A stretch of DNA of 64,000 nucleotides from Bacteroidota bacterium (GTDB lineage: Bacteria; Bacteroidota; Bacteroidia; AKYH767-A; OLB10). Shown one piece after another: positions 1 through 9,383 of the stretch. The notes below the pieces were generated by a model, which saw only the letters and a program-made list of their open reading frames with translations, was not told the DNA's origin and made no database searches. The position numbers were made by a program, and so were the translations under genes. Position 1 is the first letter of the stretch. Each line of letters opens with the position of its first letter. The DNA is taken from assembly GCA_016714005.1 (NCBI GenBank), contig JADJOA010000012.1:1-64000 (forward strand). The letters run 5' to 3'.

Positions 1-694
1 CCGTGGATGTGTATTTAGTTTGGTAAACAATTCGTCCTTTAAGTAATTGCTGCGATGATTAAAAAAGAAAATAGGTTTTTCGTTTTCATAAACATCAAGC
101 CCGGCACTGGCTGATGTATCATTTTCTAATGCTTCTAATAAATCCGTTGTATTAATAATTCAGGCACGGCAGTATTAATTAAAACAATCCACTAACATTA
201 CAGCAAAAGAGATTTGTTAAAAAGGTACTGACTATTTTGATTTTTAGACGGAAGTGGATGGATATAACATCTGATTGCTTACATAGGTTTTCTAAATCAG
301 TGTATAATATTTTTGTGTCGTGCTTTCAAAATTTTCCTGTTAAGGTCATTGTTAAATCCACACCTTTTGCTGTTCCCGGCAACTGCATATGGCGAAAATG
401 GGCAGGGACATTGGCTACTGTCTTTCCAAGGTTTTTGCTTGAAGTAGATCTAACATGAGTCTATCCGGCTGAGCTTGACGCTATGTATTTAACTTTATGG
501 TTGCACAATGCCTCAAGTACCGAAGCCGATACCAAATCAGAGGTGAACAGGGCAACAGCCTCAAAGCCGTTAGCCATTGCGGCAGTATGCTCATTTAAGG
601 CATCTTCAGTAAAAACTATTTCGTGTTTTCCTGCATTGGCATTTTCAATAAAAGGTTTGTCAAAACCATGTGAACTGTAAACCAGTGTTCTCAT
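1..694 (-). pseudogene. ldhA: D-lactate dehydrogenase (LdhA type), broken and cut by the window edge
   Basis: Remains of a cytoplasmic NAD-dependent 2-hydroxyacid dehydrogenase that would reduce pyruvate to D-lactate. The first 77 codons are open and end in the family block VKYIASSSAG. After a stop, other frames still read in family order: KNLGKTVANVPAH, then TDLENLCKQSDVISIH, then near the left edge LDVYENEKPIFFF and DELFTKLNTHP. At least four frame changes are needed. The stretch between VPAH and TDLENLCKQ, where the Rossmann glycine motif belongs, is about 70 residues short of the family. The frame changes could be sequencing errors; the missing NAD-binding block could not be repaired that way. 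The 3' end lies outside the window. Family assignment is firm; calling it a true pseudogene is less sure. Confidence 0.75.
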
Positions 695-719
695 AAAAGG
701 CTACTCACTAAATTGGATC

Positions 720-1008
720 ACTAACTAGAAACCCAGTTACCTGCATCAAGCAACACCGGATTGCCGCCATTTTAATTTCTCCTTTTTAAAAATAATAAGC
801 GTTATTTCCGATTGCACTTATAAATTTGTGCACACAGGTTCTATCAATATCTACTTTTCAAAATTTTTAGCCTTACCGCTTACCTGCAATCTTCTTTTTC
901 AAATGGGTGCCATCATCTTACACGAGGGCCACACCATTCAGCAGAAAAATCAACCAATCTGGGTTGATCGCCATTTATTAATTCATTAAACTTAATCTTT
1001 TTTTTCAC
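720..1008 (-). pseudogene. trxA: thioredoxin, frameshifted
   Basis: A thioredoxin (cytoplasmic thiol-disulfide reductant) in several frames. From a GTG at 1008 it reads LINGDQPRLVDFSAEWCGP, the start of the active-site WCGPC motif. The frame then changes inside the motif, and KMMAPI and KKIAGK follow in other frames. Further on, LIIFKKGEIKWRQSGV is the typical strand and turn after the cis-proline region. The end is approximate because the last residues are scrambled. It lies just upstream of the broken ldhA on the same strand, so the two may have been one transcript. At least four indels are needed in about 290 bases. No long open frame exists here, so a frame-by-frame reading is needed to see it. 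Confidence 0.6.
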
Positions 1009-1037
1009 AATCTTAAAATAAATAAAAAAACGGTTTT

Positions 1038-1464
1038 TTAGTCTTTGAAGAACTCAGTAATTTTTTCCTTCAATTTATTTTCTGAAAGATAATCACATTT
1101 TTCCAAGACAACTTTTTTATCGGTAAGTAGTTTTTCGTCATGAAAATAGTTTCTGAATTCGTCTTTAGCTGTAGTTGGACCCAGAATAAAAATTTCATCA
1201 AATGGCTTTAAATGTTCTGCCAACTTTTTGAAGTAATGATGGGTTTGACTTTGCTCCTTGTTGTGTTTATGATTTTCATTGTTTGTTGATAGTTGTTACC
1301 TAACTTTAGTTCCATCCACCTCCTTCACCATTAAACGATTTTTGATGCTCAATGCCTGAAGTGAAACTTTTTACCTCTAAAGAATCAGGATTTAATAACG
1401 TTACTCCTGAGTGATCCATAAAAACACCTATGCGTTTTATGGTAATGTTTGATTTGTTTTTCAT
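1038..1464 (-). CDS. small eRF1-domain/host-attachment-like protein, frameshifted
   Basis: A conserved small Bacteroidota protein that I recognise only by pattern: an N-terminal strand RIGVFMDHSGVTLL followed, after a frame change near 1300, by HYFKKLAEHLKPFDEIFILG and a C-terminal helix ending in EKITEFFKD. Proteins with this 'I-G-V-x-x-D-H-S' start and 'GP-T-x-A-K-x-E' middle are usually annotated as host-attachment or translational-machinery proteins related to eRF1 domain 3. No catalytic function is known to me. About 140 residues if repaired, which matches the usual size. The start is the ATG at 1464, because the family motif begins about ten residues after it. It lies between thioredoxin and a divergent small heat-shock gene, a stress-type neighbourhood. 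Confidence 0.55.
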
Positions 1465-1609
1465 TTTATAAAGTTAAGATTTCTTCCTGCCTTCAATTTA
1501 TGATATAAATCAAATGCCTGTATGATCAATGAGATTGCAAAAGCCTTGTTTGCATGAATACCTTTGGGGTACAATTAACAAATTATTAAACCAATAAAAA
1601 TTAAACAAA

Positions 1610-1979
1610 ATGTCACTGGTAAAAAGAAACAATGCTGTTTGGGGCTTTAGGCCCCTGAAATTATCTGAACTTCTTTGGAGCGGACGACTTAACTTTTTGA
1701 CCGTCTTTGGAATAAAAACATGGTGCCTGCAGTAAATATTGCGGAGAATGAAAAGCAATTTGAAATTGAATTTGCATCTCCGGGTTTCAAAAAAGATGAT
1801 TTTAAAATTTTTACACACGTCAGGAGTACAGTTATAATTCCTTCAGCCGTGCTTTTACATTACCTGATAATGCTAAGGAAGACGACATTAAGGCAAGTTA
1901 TGAAAATGGTGTTTTAAAATTAGACATTGCTAAAAAAGCATTGACTGTTTCCAAAGCCAAAGAAATAGCTATTGGTTAA
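1610..1979 (+). pseudogene. small heat-shock protein Hsp20, internal deletion and frameshifts
   Basis: An Hsp20/alpha-crystallin family chaperone that would hold unfolded proteins in the cytoplasm. Visible blocks are MSLVKRNNAVWGF at the start, then NIAENEKQFEIEFASPGFKK, then, in another frame, RQEYSYNSFSRAFTLPDN and KEDDIKASYENGVLKLDIAK, ending just after a VSKAKEIAIG tail. The segment that normally joins the DDFKI strand to the Y-N-S-F-S-R block, about 30 residues in the middle of the crystallin domain, is missing, and at least two frame changes flank it. The reconstructed length is about 123 residues against a usual 140-150. As it stands the beta-sandwich could not form. Ends at a strong hairpin terminator. 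Confidence 0.75.
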
Positions 1980-2000
1980 GCCGGCCTGAATTAGATTCAA

Positions 2001-2034
2001 AAAAAGGCTGCCATGTATTTATGGCAGCCTTTTT
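2001..2034. terminator. bidirectional intrinsic terminator between hsp20 and the aromatic operon
   Basis: Perfect 14-base inverted repeat (AAAAAGGCTGCCAT, loop GTATTT, then its complement) with A-run on one side and T-run on the other. It can therefore stop transcription from both the plus-strand hsp20 and the minus-strand operon ending in queD. Confidence 0.9.
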
Positions 2035-2057
2035 ATTTTAATTATGCTGATGCATAA

Positions 2058-2516
2058 TTATTCATTGTCCGATGCACTACCACTCTGCATAAGAGGTGGG
2101 TGTTTCTTCAAGCCTCAGGTAAACCAATTTAGGTTTGCCTTTTGAAGAGTGGGTTTAAGTATATTATAAAAATGCAGTAACAGGTTTTCGCAGGTTGGCT
2201 GGTGTTTCAGATATATTATTTTTTCAAACTGTTCGCCTAATTTTTTATCAAGCTTACCGTGTGGGGAGTGTTTATACAGAACAAGCGCATGATCAAAATC
2301 GTTCAGAATATTTAGCTTTACACATTCTTTAACATCACTAAAGTCAATCAACATACCGTTTTTAGGATCATTATTTTTATTTAGTGGTTTTCCTTTAAGT
2401 GTTACAAACAACTTGTAAGTATGCCCGTGTATGTTTTTACAAGGGCCATCATAGCCATATAATGCATGTGCCATGTCAAAAGTAAATGACTTGGTAACCC
2501 TTACAAATTCACGCAT
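2058..2516 (-). CDS. queD: 6-carboxytetrahydropterin synthase (QueD/PTPS family), last gene of operon
   Basis: Cytoplasmic zinc enzyme of the 6-pyruvoyl-tetrahydropterin synthase family, which makes 6-carboxy-tetrahydropterin for queuosine or converts related pterins. The zinc histidines are seen in FDMAHAL and in CKNIHGHTYKL. The open frame runs to residue about 133 (NLNWF). Two single-base changes then restore VYLRLEETPTSYAEW and the ending SASDNE, the normal C-terminus with its catalytic glutamate region. The reconstructed 152 residues fit the family. It starts 8 bases after paaD, so it is probably cotranscribed, although no link to aromatic breakdown is known. A pterin-cofactor role in aromatic-acid oxidation is possible but unsupported by the sequence. 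Confidence 0.85.
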
Positions 2517-2524
2517 AGCTCAAA

Positions 2525-3067
2525 TTAAAAACATTTAAAATACTCAAATGGCTGGCTGCAGTAATTGCAATACCACAATGCTTTACAAGGTGTGGAGCCA
2601 AAACGGCTAATTATATGGGTGTTGGTGTTGCCACAACGCGGGCACTTTACCTTATTTTGTTTACAGAATAGCGCTTCAGCTTCCGGTTCGTTTTCAGGAG
2701 GAGCAATGCCGTGCAATCGCATTTTCTCTTTTGTATCGTTACTTAGCCAATCAGTTGTCCATGCAGGTGATAAAGCAACTTTTACCTCTACTTCATTAAA
2801 TCCATTTTGTTTGAGAAGCGATTTAATATCATCAGTAAAAACGCTTTGCGCAGGGCAGCCTGAATAACTTGGAGTAATGGTAACTTCTGCTTTTAGCTTG
2901 TCAGTAATCTTTACCTCCCTTACCAAACCAAGTTCAACAATACTCACTACAGGTATATCCGGGTCAGGAATCTGATTTAAAAGATTCCATAAAAATGCTT
3001 CAGATGGTGGATGTACTCCGGCATTACCCGATTTATATGTAAGATCAGAATTATTGGCAACTACCAT
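2525..3067 (-). CDS. paaD: phenylacetyl-CoA epoxidase maturation protein PaaD
   Basis: Cytoplasmic MIP18/DUF59-type protein that helps mature the di-iron phenylacetyl-CoA 1,2-epoxidase. An N-terminal DUF59 domain (DPDIPVVSIVELGLVREV, residues about 34-52, and SYSGCPAQ) is followed by a C-terminal zinc-ribbon-like cysteine set: CPRCGN, then about 22 residues on CNYC. The whole 180-residue frame is open, one of the few intact genes of the operon. Its ATG overlaps the end of paaC (ATGGTAG), which implies translational coupling. Gene order paaA-B-C-D matches the classic cluster, but no paaE reductase follows; queD does. Confidence 0.93.
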   Translation of the reverse strand: MVVANNSDLTYKSGNAGVHPPSEAFLWNLLNQIPDPDIPVVSIVELGLVREVKITDKLKAEVTITPSYSGCPAQSVFTDDIKSLLKQNGFNEVEVKVALSPAWTTDWLSNDTKEKMRLHGIAPPENEPEAEALFCKQNKVKCPRCGNTNTHIISRFGSTPCKALWYCNYCSQPFEYFKCF

Positions 3068-3822
3068 TTTGCATCCGGATGAGCGCGTTGCAGAAACTGC
3101 ATTTCACAAAGCAAATGACCTAAGTGTTCGGTGTGTATGCCGTTGCAGCCTCCTTCAACAACATTGTTGTCTTCGGGCAATAAAAGATTGGCTTCTCTTA
3201 AAATAAATATCATCCACTGTAAATTTCCAGTTTGTATAAACACTGTCAGCACCAAATGTTATTCCCGTTGAAATAAGTTCCTCATCAGTTTCATTCATTA
3301 CAAACATATCATCTGTAAAACGCCACAATTCATTTATTGCATTCTGTGCACGCTTCATACTTTCATCCGTGCCATTTCCAAAGCGTATTACACATTCGCT
3401 GCTGTGCCTGAAATGATACTTAACTTCTTTAATTGCCTTGCCCAAACTTTTAAAAACGCATCACCTTGCTTCCTTATCCTAAGCTACGTATAAAGCTTTT
3501 GCATAGGTTGAAAATAAGAATTGCTTTACCATTGTAAATGCAAAATCGCCATTAGGCTGCTCTACCAGCAGGTTATTAAAATACTGCCTTTCGTTTCTTT
3601 TAAAGGCAAGGTCATCCGCTGTTTTGCCATTTGCCATGAGTTCTGATGCATAGGTATACAGCGTTTCCGACTGGCCAAATAAATCAAGTGAAATATTGGT
3701 CATGGCAATGTCCTCTTCAGAAATGGCCCACGGCTGCACCATTCGGCCAAACGTTGTGCAAGTATTAAATTATTGTCAGCAAGCCTCAGGCAGTAGTTAA
3801 TTAATGCTTCTTTGGTTTTCAT
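3061..3822 (-). CDS. paaC: phenylacetyl-CoA 1,2-epoxidase structural subunit PaaC, frameshifted
   Basis: Structural partner of PaaA in the multicomponent oxygenase that epoxidises the ring of phenylacetyl-CoA. It reads MKTKEALINYCLRLADNNLI from the ATG at 3822, changes frame near 3745 to EEDIAMTNISLDLFGQSE, again near 3480-3445 to KEVKYHFRHSSECVIRFGNG, and ends VEGGCNGIHTEHLGHLLCEM in a third frame. All blocks are in family order and the total, about 254 residues, is normal. PaaC has the ferritin-like fold without the iron ligands of PaaA. It starts 3 bases after paaB and overlaps paaD. I read the frame changes as errors, since the neighbouring operon genes show the same pattern. Confidence 0.88.
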
Positions 3823-3825
3823 AAT

Positions 3826-4114
3826 TTATAAATTTTTTGTGCCTTGTGGCATTTTATAAAAATTGGGCGTGCGATAAATTTTATCGGCAGCAGGATCAAA
3901 AACTCTTCCTCTTCTTCGAGGTTGGGGCACATAATATATTCGGTTGGCACAACCCATAAATTTCTTCCTTCATTGCGCCTGGTATATAAATCGCGTGCAT
4001 TTTGCAGTGCCATTTTTTTATCTGCTGCATGAACACTTCCCTGGTGTTCAAATGGCTTTCCATTTTTTCCTGTAAAAAAACTTCCCATTGAGGAAACTGG
4101 TTATTGCTGCTCAT
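3826..4114 (-). CDS. paaB: phenylacetyl-CoA 1,2-epoxidase subunit PaaB, frameshifted
   Basis: Small subunit needed for assembly of the PaaABC(E) oxygenase. From ATG 4114 it reads MSSNNQFPQWEVF, then, after a frame change near 4070, GSVHAADKKMALQNARDLYT and RRNEGRNLWVVPTEYI. A second change near 3905 gives DPAADKIYRTPNFYKMPQG and the end. The repaired length of 96 residues equals the family norm. It starts 6 bases after paaA and stops 3 bases before paaC, so it is firmly inside the operon. Confidence 0.9.
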
Positions 4115-4120
4115 TTTTTA

Positions 4121-5068
4121 TCAATTTAAATTAACAACTATATTATTTGATTTTTTATTCTCAAAAGCCAAAGCGCATTCACGCACCCATTCCCCTTCAT
4201 TATGATATTTTATATGATGAGTCATGCGCTGATGATTGCACGGTCCCGTTTCCTTTTACCACGTTCCAAAATTCCTCCCAGTTAATTTCGCTGGTTTCCC
4301 AATGCTGGATTTCCTTATTGTACGTTAAATTATTATCAGGAACATTTAATCCAATGTGATGAGCCTGTTCAACCGTGCGGTCAATAAAACGTTGCCGTAA
4401 TTTATCGTTGCTCTCTACTTTTATTTTCCATTGCATGGATTCTTTTGTATGTGCCGACTCACTGTCGTGCGGACCAAACATCATGAGTGAAGGCTCCCAC
4501 CACCGGTTCATTGCATCCTGCGCCATTTCTTTTTGTTCAGCGGTGCCATTCATCATCTTTGACATAATCTCATATCCCTGCCGCTGATGAAAACCTTCTT
4601 CTTTACAAATACGAACCATTGCACGTGCATAAGGGCCATAAGAACATTTGCAAGCATGGTTTGGTTAACTATAGCTGCGCCGTCAACCAGCCAACCTATG
4701 GCTCCCATGTCGGCCCATGTTAACGAAGGATAATTAAAAATGCTTGAATACTTAGCCTTACCCTGGTGCAGCATTTCAATCATTTCAGCACGGTCAATGC
4801 CAAATGTTTCTGCTGCCGAATACAAATACAGCCCATGCCCGCCTTCATCCTGAATTTTTGCAAGCAGAATTTTTTTAGCACGCAATGTTGGTGCACGCAA
4901 TACCCAGTTGCCTTCGGGTTGCATACCTATAACTTCGGAGTGTGCATGCTGCGAAATTTGACGGAACAGGGTTTTCCTGTATCCTTCCGGCATCCAGTCG
5001 CGTGGTTCAATTTTTTCACCGGCATCAATGCGCTGCTGAAATTTTTGTAACTTTTCTTCTTCTGTCAT
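4121..5068 (-). CDS. paaA: phenylacetyl-CoA 1,2-epoxidase catalytic subunit PaaA, frameshifted
   Basis: Di-iron oxygenase subunit that uses O2 to epoxidise the aromatic ring of phenylacetyl-CoA. The ligand motifs are visible: KIQDEGGHGLYLYSAAETFG around residue 72-91 (E-x-x-H) and, after a frame change near 4630, CKEEGFHQRQGYEIM (E-x-x-H). The C-terminal WWEPSLMMFGP and HIGLNVPDNNL are typical. A second frame change near 4205 restores HIKYHNEGEWVRECALAFEN and the stop at 4121. About 316 residues, near the usual 310-320. It starts 11 bases after hppD and heads the paa block. All iron ligands that I can place are present, so the enzyme should be active if the frame changes are errors. Confidence 0.93.
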
Positions 5069-5079
5069 CAGTTTAAATT

Positions 5080-6237
5080 TTAAAGAGTTCCCCTGCGTGC
5101 CTGCTCGGCTTCAATGCTTTCAAACAATGCCTGAAAGTTTCCTTTGCCAAAACTTTTTGCGCCTTTGCGTTGTATAATTTCAAAAAACATGGTTGGGCGG
5201 TCTTCTACAGGTTTGGTAAAAATTTGTAACAGGTAACCTTCCTCATCCCGGTCAACCATGATACCCCATTTTTTTAATTCGTTTAAATCTTCTTCAATAA
5301 TGCCTACACGGTCGCGTACAGTATCGTAATACGAACCGGGCACATATAAAAATTCCACTCCGCGCTTGCGCATTTCCGAAATGGTAAAAACAATATCATC
5401 AGTAGCCACAGCTATGTGCTGGCAGCCAGCGCCATTATAAAAATCAAGATACTCTTCCACCTGCGATTTCTTTTTTCCTTTGGCAGGTTCGTTAATCGGA
5501 AATTTAATGTAACCGTTTCCATTGGTCATTACCTTACTCATTAAAGCAGTGTACTCGGTCGAAATATCTTTATCATCAAATGTGATGAGGTTATAAAAAC
5601 CCATTACTTCAGCATAAAATTTACTCCAGACATTCATGTCGCCCAGTTCAACATTTCCAACCATGTGGTCAATGTATTTTAATCCTGTGGGTGACGGGTG
5701 ATATTCTGAATTCCACTTTTCATAACCCGGAAGAAAAGTTCCCTTATAATTTTTTCTTTCAATAAAAATGTGCACTGTATCGCCATAGGTATGAATGCCT
5801 GAGCGTTTTATTTCACCGTTACTGTCCTTTATTGTTTCGGGTTGCAGGTAAGGCTTTGCGCCACGTTTTGTTGTTTGCTCAAATGCATCATAGGCATCAT
5901 CAACCCACAGTGCAATTACCTTTACACCATCGCCATGTTTTTTTATGTGCTCGGCAATATCGCTATCCTTAGTTAAAGGTGTTGTAAGTACCAGTCGTAT
6001 TTTGCCCTGTTGCAAAACATACGATGTGCGGTCGCACACCGGTTTCTAATCCAGCATAAGCCAAATCCTGGAAACCAAAAGCTGTTTTATAATAGTGGGC
6101 TGATTTTTTTGCATTGCCACATACAACTCTACATAATCAGTACCCAGCAATGGAAGGAAATCCTGCGCCTGCTCAAAAACTTTTTTTGTTTCGGAGTAAT
6201 TAAAATTTTTTACTGCTGTTAAATCCTGTGTTGTCAT
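5080..6237 (-). CDS. hpd: 4-hydroxyphenylpyruvate dioxygenase, frameshifted near N-terminus
   Basis: Non-heme Fe(II) dioxygenase that turns 4-hydroxyphenylpyruvate and O2 into homogentisate, the second step of tyrosine breakdown. The N-terminal frame reads DFLPLLGTDYVELYV, then breaks. A second frame carries the middle of the first VOC domain, and the main frame resumes at RTSYVLQQGKIRLVLTTPL. Iron ligands can be placed in KYIDHMVGNVE (His), GCQHIAVATDDI (His) and MFFEIIQRKG (Glu). The C-terminal gating helix GKGNFQALFESIE is intact. The total of about 386 residues is normal. It starts 3 bases after hmgA, the next enzyme of the same pathway, so the two are almost surely cotranscribed. Confidence 0.95.
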
Positions 6238-6240
6238 TTT

Positions 6241-7421
6241 TTATTGAGTTACTAAGTTTTTATTTTTTTGTTGCCATGATTTATAATAATCTTTCACTTC
6301 TATTGCCATAGCCTCATCTGTAATCATTACCGGATTAAAAGGGTCTATCATTACGGCAAGCTCATTGGTTTCTTTTTTTCCAATGCTGCGCTCAATGGCA
6401 CCGGGGTGAGGCCCGTGCGGAATGCCACCGGGATGCAATGTAATTTGCCCCTGCTGAATATTGTTGCGGCTCATAAAATCGCCATCTACATAATACAACA
6501 ACTCATCACTGTCAATATTACTATGATGATAAGGTGCAGGGATTGCCTGCGGATGATAATCGTACATGCGCGGAACAAACGAACACACCACAAAATTTTT
6601 TGACTGAAACTGCTGGTGAATGGGCGGTGGCATGTGTATGCGTCCGGTAATAGGTTCAAAGTTAAAAATGGACATGGCATAAGGATAACAGCAGCCATCA
6701 TAGCCCACTACATCAAACGGATGTGTTTGGTAGATGTACGGATAAATAAGCCCGCGTTTTTTATGTTAATTAAAAATTCTCCTTCCTCATCATGCGTTTC
6801 CAATGAGTGTGGCAACTTAAAATCGCGCTCACAAAAAGGAGAATGTTCCATAAACTGCCCGTATTGATTCCGGTAACGGGAAGGCGTTTCAATTGGGGCA
6901 TGCGATTCGATAAACAACAACTTGTTGTCAGAAGAATTAAAATGAATCTGGTAAACCGTGCCGCGCGGAATAACAATGTAATCTCCATATTCAAAATCAA
7001 TAGAGCCATACATGGTTTTTAAAACCCCGGAGCCTTTGTGTACAAACAGCATTTCATCGGCATCAGCATTTTTAAAAAAATAATCGCTGGTGCTGTTTTG
7101 CGGGGCAGCTACGCCTATTTGCAAATCATTATTTACAAACAATACTTTGCGGCTTTCCAGGTAATCACTTTCAGGTTCGGCTTCATATCCCATAAAACTG
7201 CGCGCCTGCAAATTATCTTCCACAGCAATTTCTGGTTTTACGCTGTATGGTTTTCCATAGTGTTTAACAATGGTTGGCGGATTTAGGTGATAAACCAACG
7301 AAGAAATTCCTGAAAACCCTTCTGTACCAACCAACTCTTCGTGGTATAAATTTCCATTGGGTTGGCGAAAAACAATGTGCCGCTTATTAGGTAGCTTTCC
7401 TTGTTGCTGATAGATTGGCAT
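6241..7421 (-). CDS. hmgA: homogentisate 1,2-dioxygenase, one frameshift
   Basis: Cupin-fold Fe(II) dioxygenase that opens the ring of homogentisate with O2 to maleylacetoacetate. The N-terminal 237 residues are open (YHLNPPTIVKHYG, QNSTSDYFFKNADADEMLFV, RGTVYQIHF). A frame change near 6740 leads into YDGCCYPYAMSIFNFEPITG and YHHSNIDSDELLYYVDGDF, which carries the His and Glu ligands, then LHPGGIPHGPHPG with the last ligand histidine. About 393 residues repaired, normal for the family. It precedes hppD by 3 bases. No fumarylacetoacetase or maleylacetoacetate isomerase is present in the window, so the pathway must finish elsewhere. Confidence 0.95.
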
Positions 7422-7501
7422 TGCTGTTGTAATTTAATTTTCATCAAAAGAAGAAAACAACAGCCTTTTAAAAAATGACTTAGGTCATAAAGCAGATGAC
7501 A

Positions 7502-8880
7502 TTAATCAAGTTTTTGAAAATGCGCTGTAAAGTGCCTGAGAAATAATGGCTCACTTATTATTTTTAATCCTTTTACATTATTTCTTGTTCTCATTATTTC
7601 ATCAAATATTTCCACTACATAATCAATATGGCTTTGCGTATAAACCCTGCGTGGTATGGCTAACCGTACCAACTCCTTAGGTGCAGGAATTAATTTTTTG
7701 TCTGCATCATACTTGCCAAACATTACCGAACCTATTTCCACACAGCGCAAGCCACCTATGCGATAGAGCTCGCACACCAAAGCCTGGCCGGGATACTGAT
7801 TAACCGGTATGTGCGGATACAATTTTTTAGCATCAACATACACAGCATGCCCGCCTACAGGATAAATGATTGAAACACCTTTGTTCAGTAATTTTTCGCC
7901 AAGGTATTGCGTGCTCTTAATGCGGTAATGCAAATAGTCAGGGTCAAACACTTCTTCCAGCCCCACGGCAATGGCTTCCATATCCCTGCCTGACAAACCA
8001 CCGTATGTTGCAAACCCTTCGGTTATTATTAACAGTTGTGTACATGCATCGGCCAAAGATTTTTGCGCATGGTAAGAAAACCACCCATGTTTACCAGTGC
8101 ATCTTTTTTTGCACTCATGATACTTGCATCAGCAAGCGAAAACATTTCCTGCGCAATTTCTTTATAGGTTTTGTTTTCATACGCTTTTTCATGGTTCTTA
8201 ATAAAATAACTGTTTTCGGCAATACGGCAACAGTCCAGTATAAAGAGTATGTTATGTTGCCTGCAAAGTGCTGATACCTGCTTTGCATTTTGCATACTTA
8301 CCGGTTGCCCTCCTCCGCTGTTGTTGGTTACCGTTAAAATTACTCCGGCAATTTTTTCTGCTCCGTTTTCATCAATAAACTTTTTTAACTGCTGTATCTC
8401 CAGGTTACCTTTAAAAGGATACGATGATGTTTCATCATTTGCTTCCAGCGAAGGAAAATCAATGGCCGTGGCTCCGCTAAATTCAATATTGGCGCGTGTA
8501 GTATCAAAATGCGTATTGCTGATAAAATATTTTCCTTTGCCACCAAGATGGCCGTACAAAATTCTTTCGGCCGCACGCCCCTGGTGTGTGGGCAAAATGT
8601 GAGGCATACCGGTAAGCTCATGTACTGTTTTTTCAAACCGTTCCCAGCTTTTGGCACCTGCATAACTCTCATCGCCATTCATTAATGCAGCCCATTGGTT
8701 ACTGCTCATGGCCGATGTGCCACTATCGGTTAAAAAATCAATAATTACCTGCTGGCTTTTTAACAAAAAAGGATTGTAGTGTGCTGCTTCAAGATATTTT
8801 ACACGTTCGGCTTCAGTGCTTATTGAAATAGGTTCAACCGATTTAATTTTAAACGGCTCAATAATGGTTTTAAATTGCAT
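7502..8880 (-). CDS. tnaA: tryptophanase (beta-eliminating PLP lyase), one frameshift
   Basis: PLP enzyme that splits L-tryptophan to indole, pyruvate and ammonia. The PLP lysine is K259 in SIMSAKKDALVNMGG. Upstream blocks PTHQGRAAERILYG and TVTNNSGGGQP are characteristic of the tryptophanase/tyrosine phenol-lyase family. A frame change near 8045 separates the two halves. The C-terminal half has CVEIGSVMFGKYD. From memory of the two families, tryptophanases carry V-E-I-G-S here where tyrosine phenol-lyases carry M-E-R-G with the substrate-binding arginine, so I choose tryptophanase. About 459 residues, normal. It follows the Rrf2 gene by 19 bases and precedes hmgA by 80. The setting in a tyrosine operon keeps a phenol-lyase activity as the alternative. 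Confidence 0.87.
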
Positions 8881-8899
8881 AATTTTTTCTGTTTCTAAT

Positions 8900-9301
8900 T
8901 TACATCTTTAAATCTAAAATCTTTATGGATGATATCTTATTGTTCAGTTCATCTCGCAAAAATTTAAAATTGTGATGCAATGCACATGGTTTTACATCTG
9001 AACACTTAGGAAAACCTAATACGCAGGTTTTAAAAACAGATTCTCCATCAATAACTTTTATTACGTCAGACAAGGTTATCAGATTCTTATTTTTCTCTTC
9101 AATATAATATCCTCCAAATTTTCCCTTGGTGCTTTCCACAATGCCGGCTGCACTAAGCTTTAGTAATATTTTTGAAGTATAAGAATAAGGCGTTGATACT
9201 TTTTTTGCAACAACAGTTACACTCTTATAATTGTTGCTATCGCTTTGATTAGTTAAAAAAACTACAATTCTTATTGCATATTCACATGATCTTGAAAACA
9301 T
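8900..9301 (-). CDS. Rrf2-family transcriptional regulator with three cysteines
   Basis: A complete 133-residue winged-helix repressor of the Rrf2 family. The DNA-binding half (RSCEYAIRIVVFL, TPYSYTSKILLKLSAAGIV, KFGGYYIEE wing) is followed by the dimerisation helix and a loop with Cys93, Cys100 and Cys106 (C-X6-C-X5-C). That is the ligand set used for Fe-S clusters in NsrR and IscR relatives, which sense nitric oxide, O2 or cluster supply. It is encoded 19 bases upstream of tnaA on the same strand, so it probably heads the aromatic operon. It is also divergent from the cytochrome/nosZ operon across a 148-base gap holding an inverted repeat. The likely role is as NO- or redox-responsive controller of one or both operons; this is inferred from family and position. 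Confidence 0.88.
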   Translation of the reverse strand: MFSRSCEYAIRIVVFLTNQSDSNNYKSVTVVAKKVSTPYSYTSKILLKLSAAGIVESTKGKFGGYYIEEKNKNLITLSDVIKVIDGESVFKTCVLGFPKCSDVKPCALHHNFKFLRDELNNKISSIKILDLKM

Positions 9302-9383
9302 GACACAAAAGTATTTTCTCCATCATCCACCACCTTTCAGTTTAAGGCAATAATAATCATGTAAAAAACTGATTTCTATCATA

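Noticed and set aside
1510..1818. 102-codon minus-strand open frame over hsp20
   Set aside because: It is the shadow of the plus-strand Hsp20 gene, whose family blocks are clear, and has no signal of its own.
7502..8880. Tyrosine phenol-lyase, suggested by the tyrosine operon
   Set aside because: The substrate-site segment reads C-V-E-I-G-S, as in tryptophanases, and lacks the arginine expected of phenol-lyases at that place.
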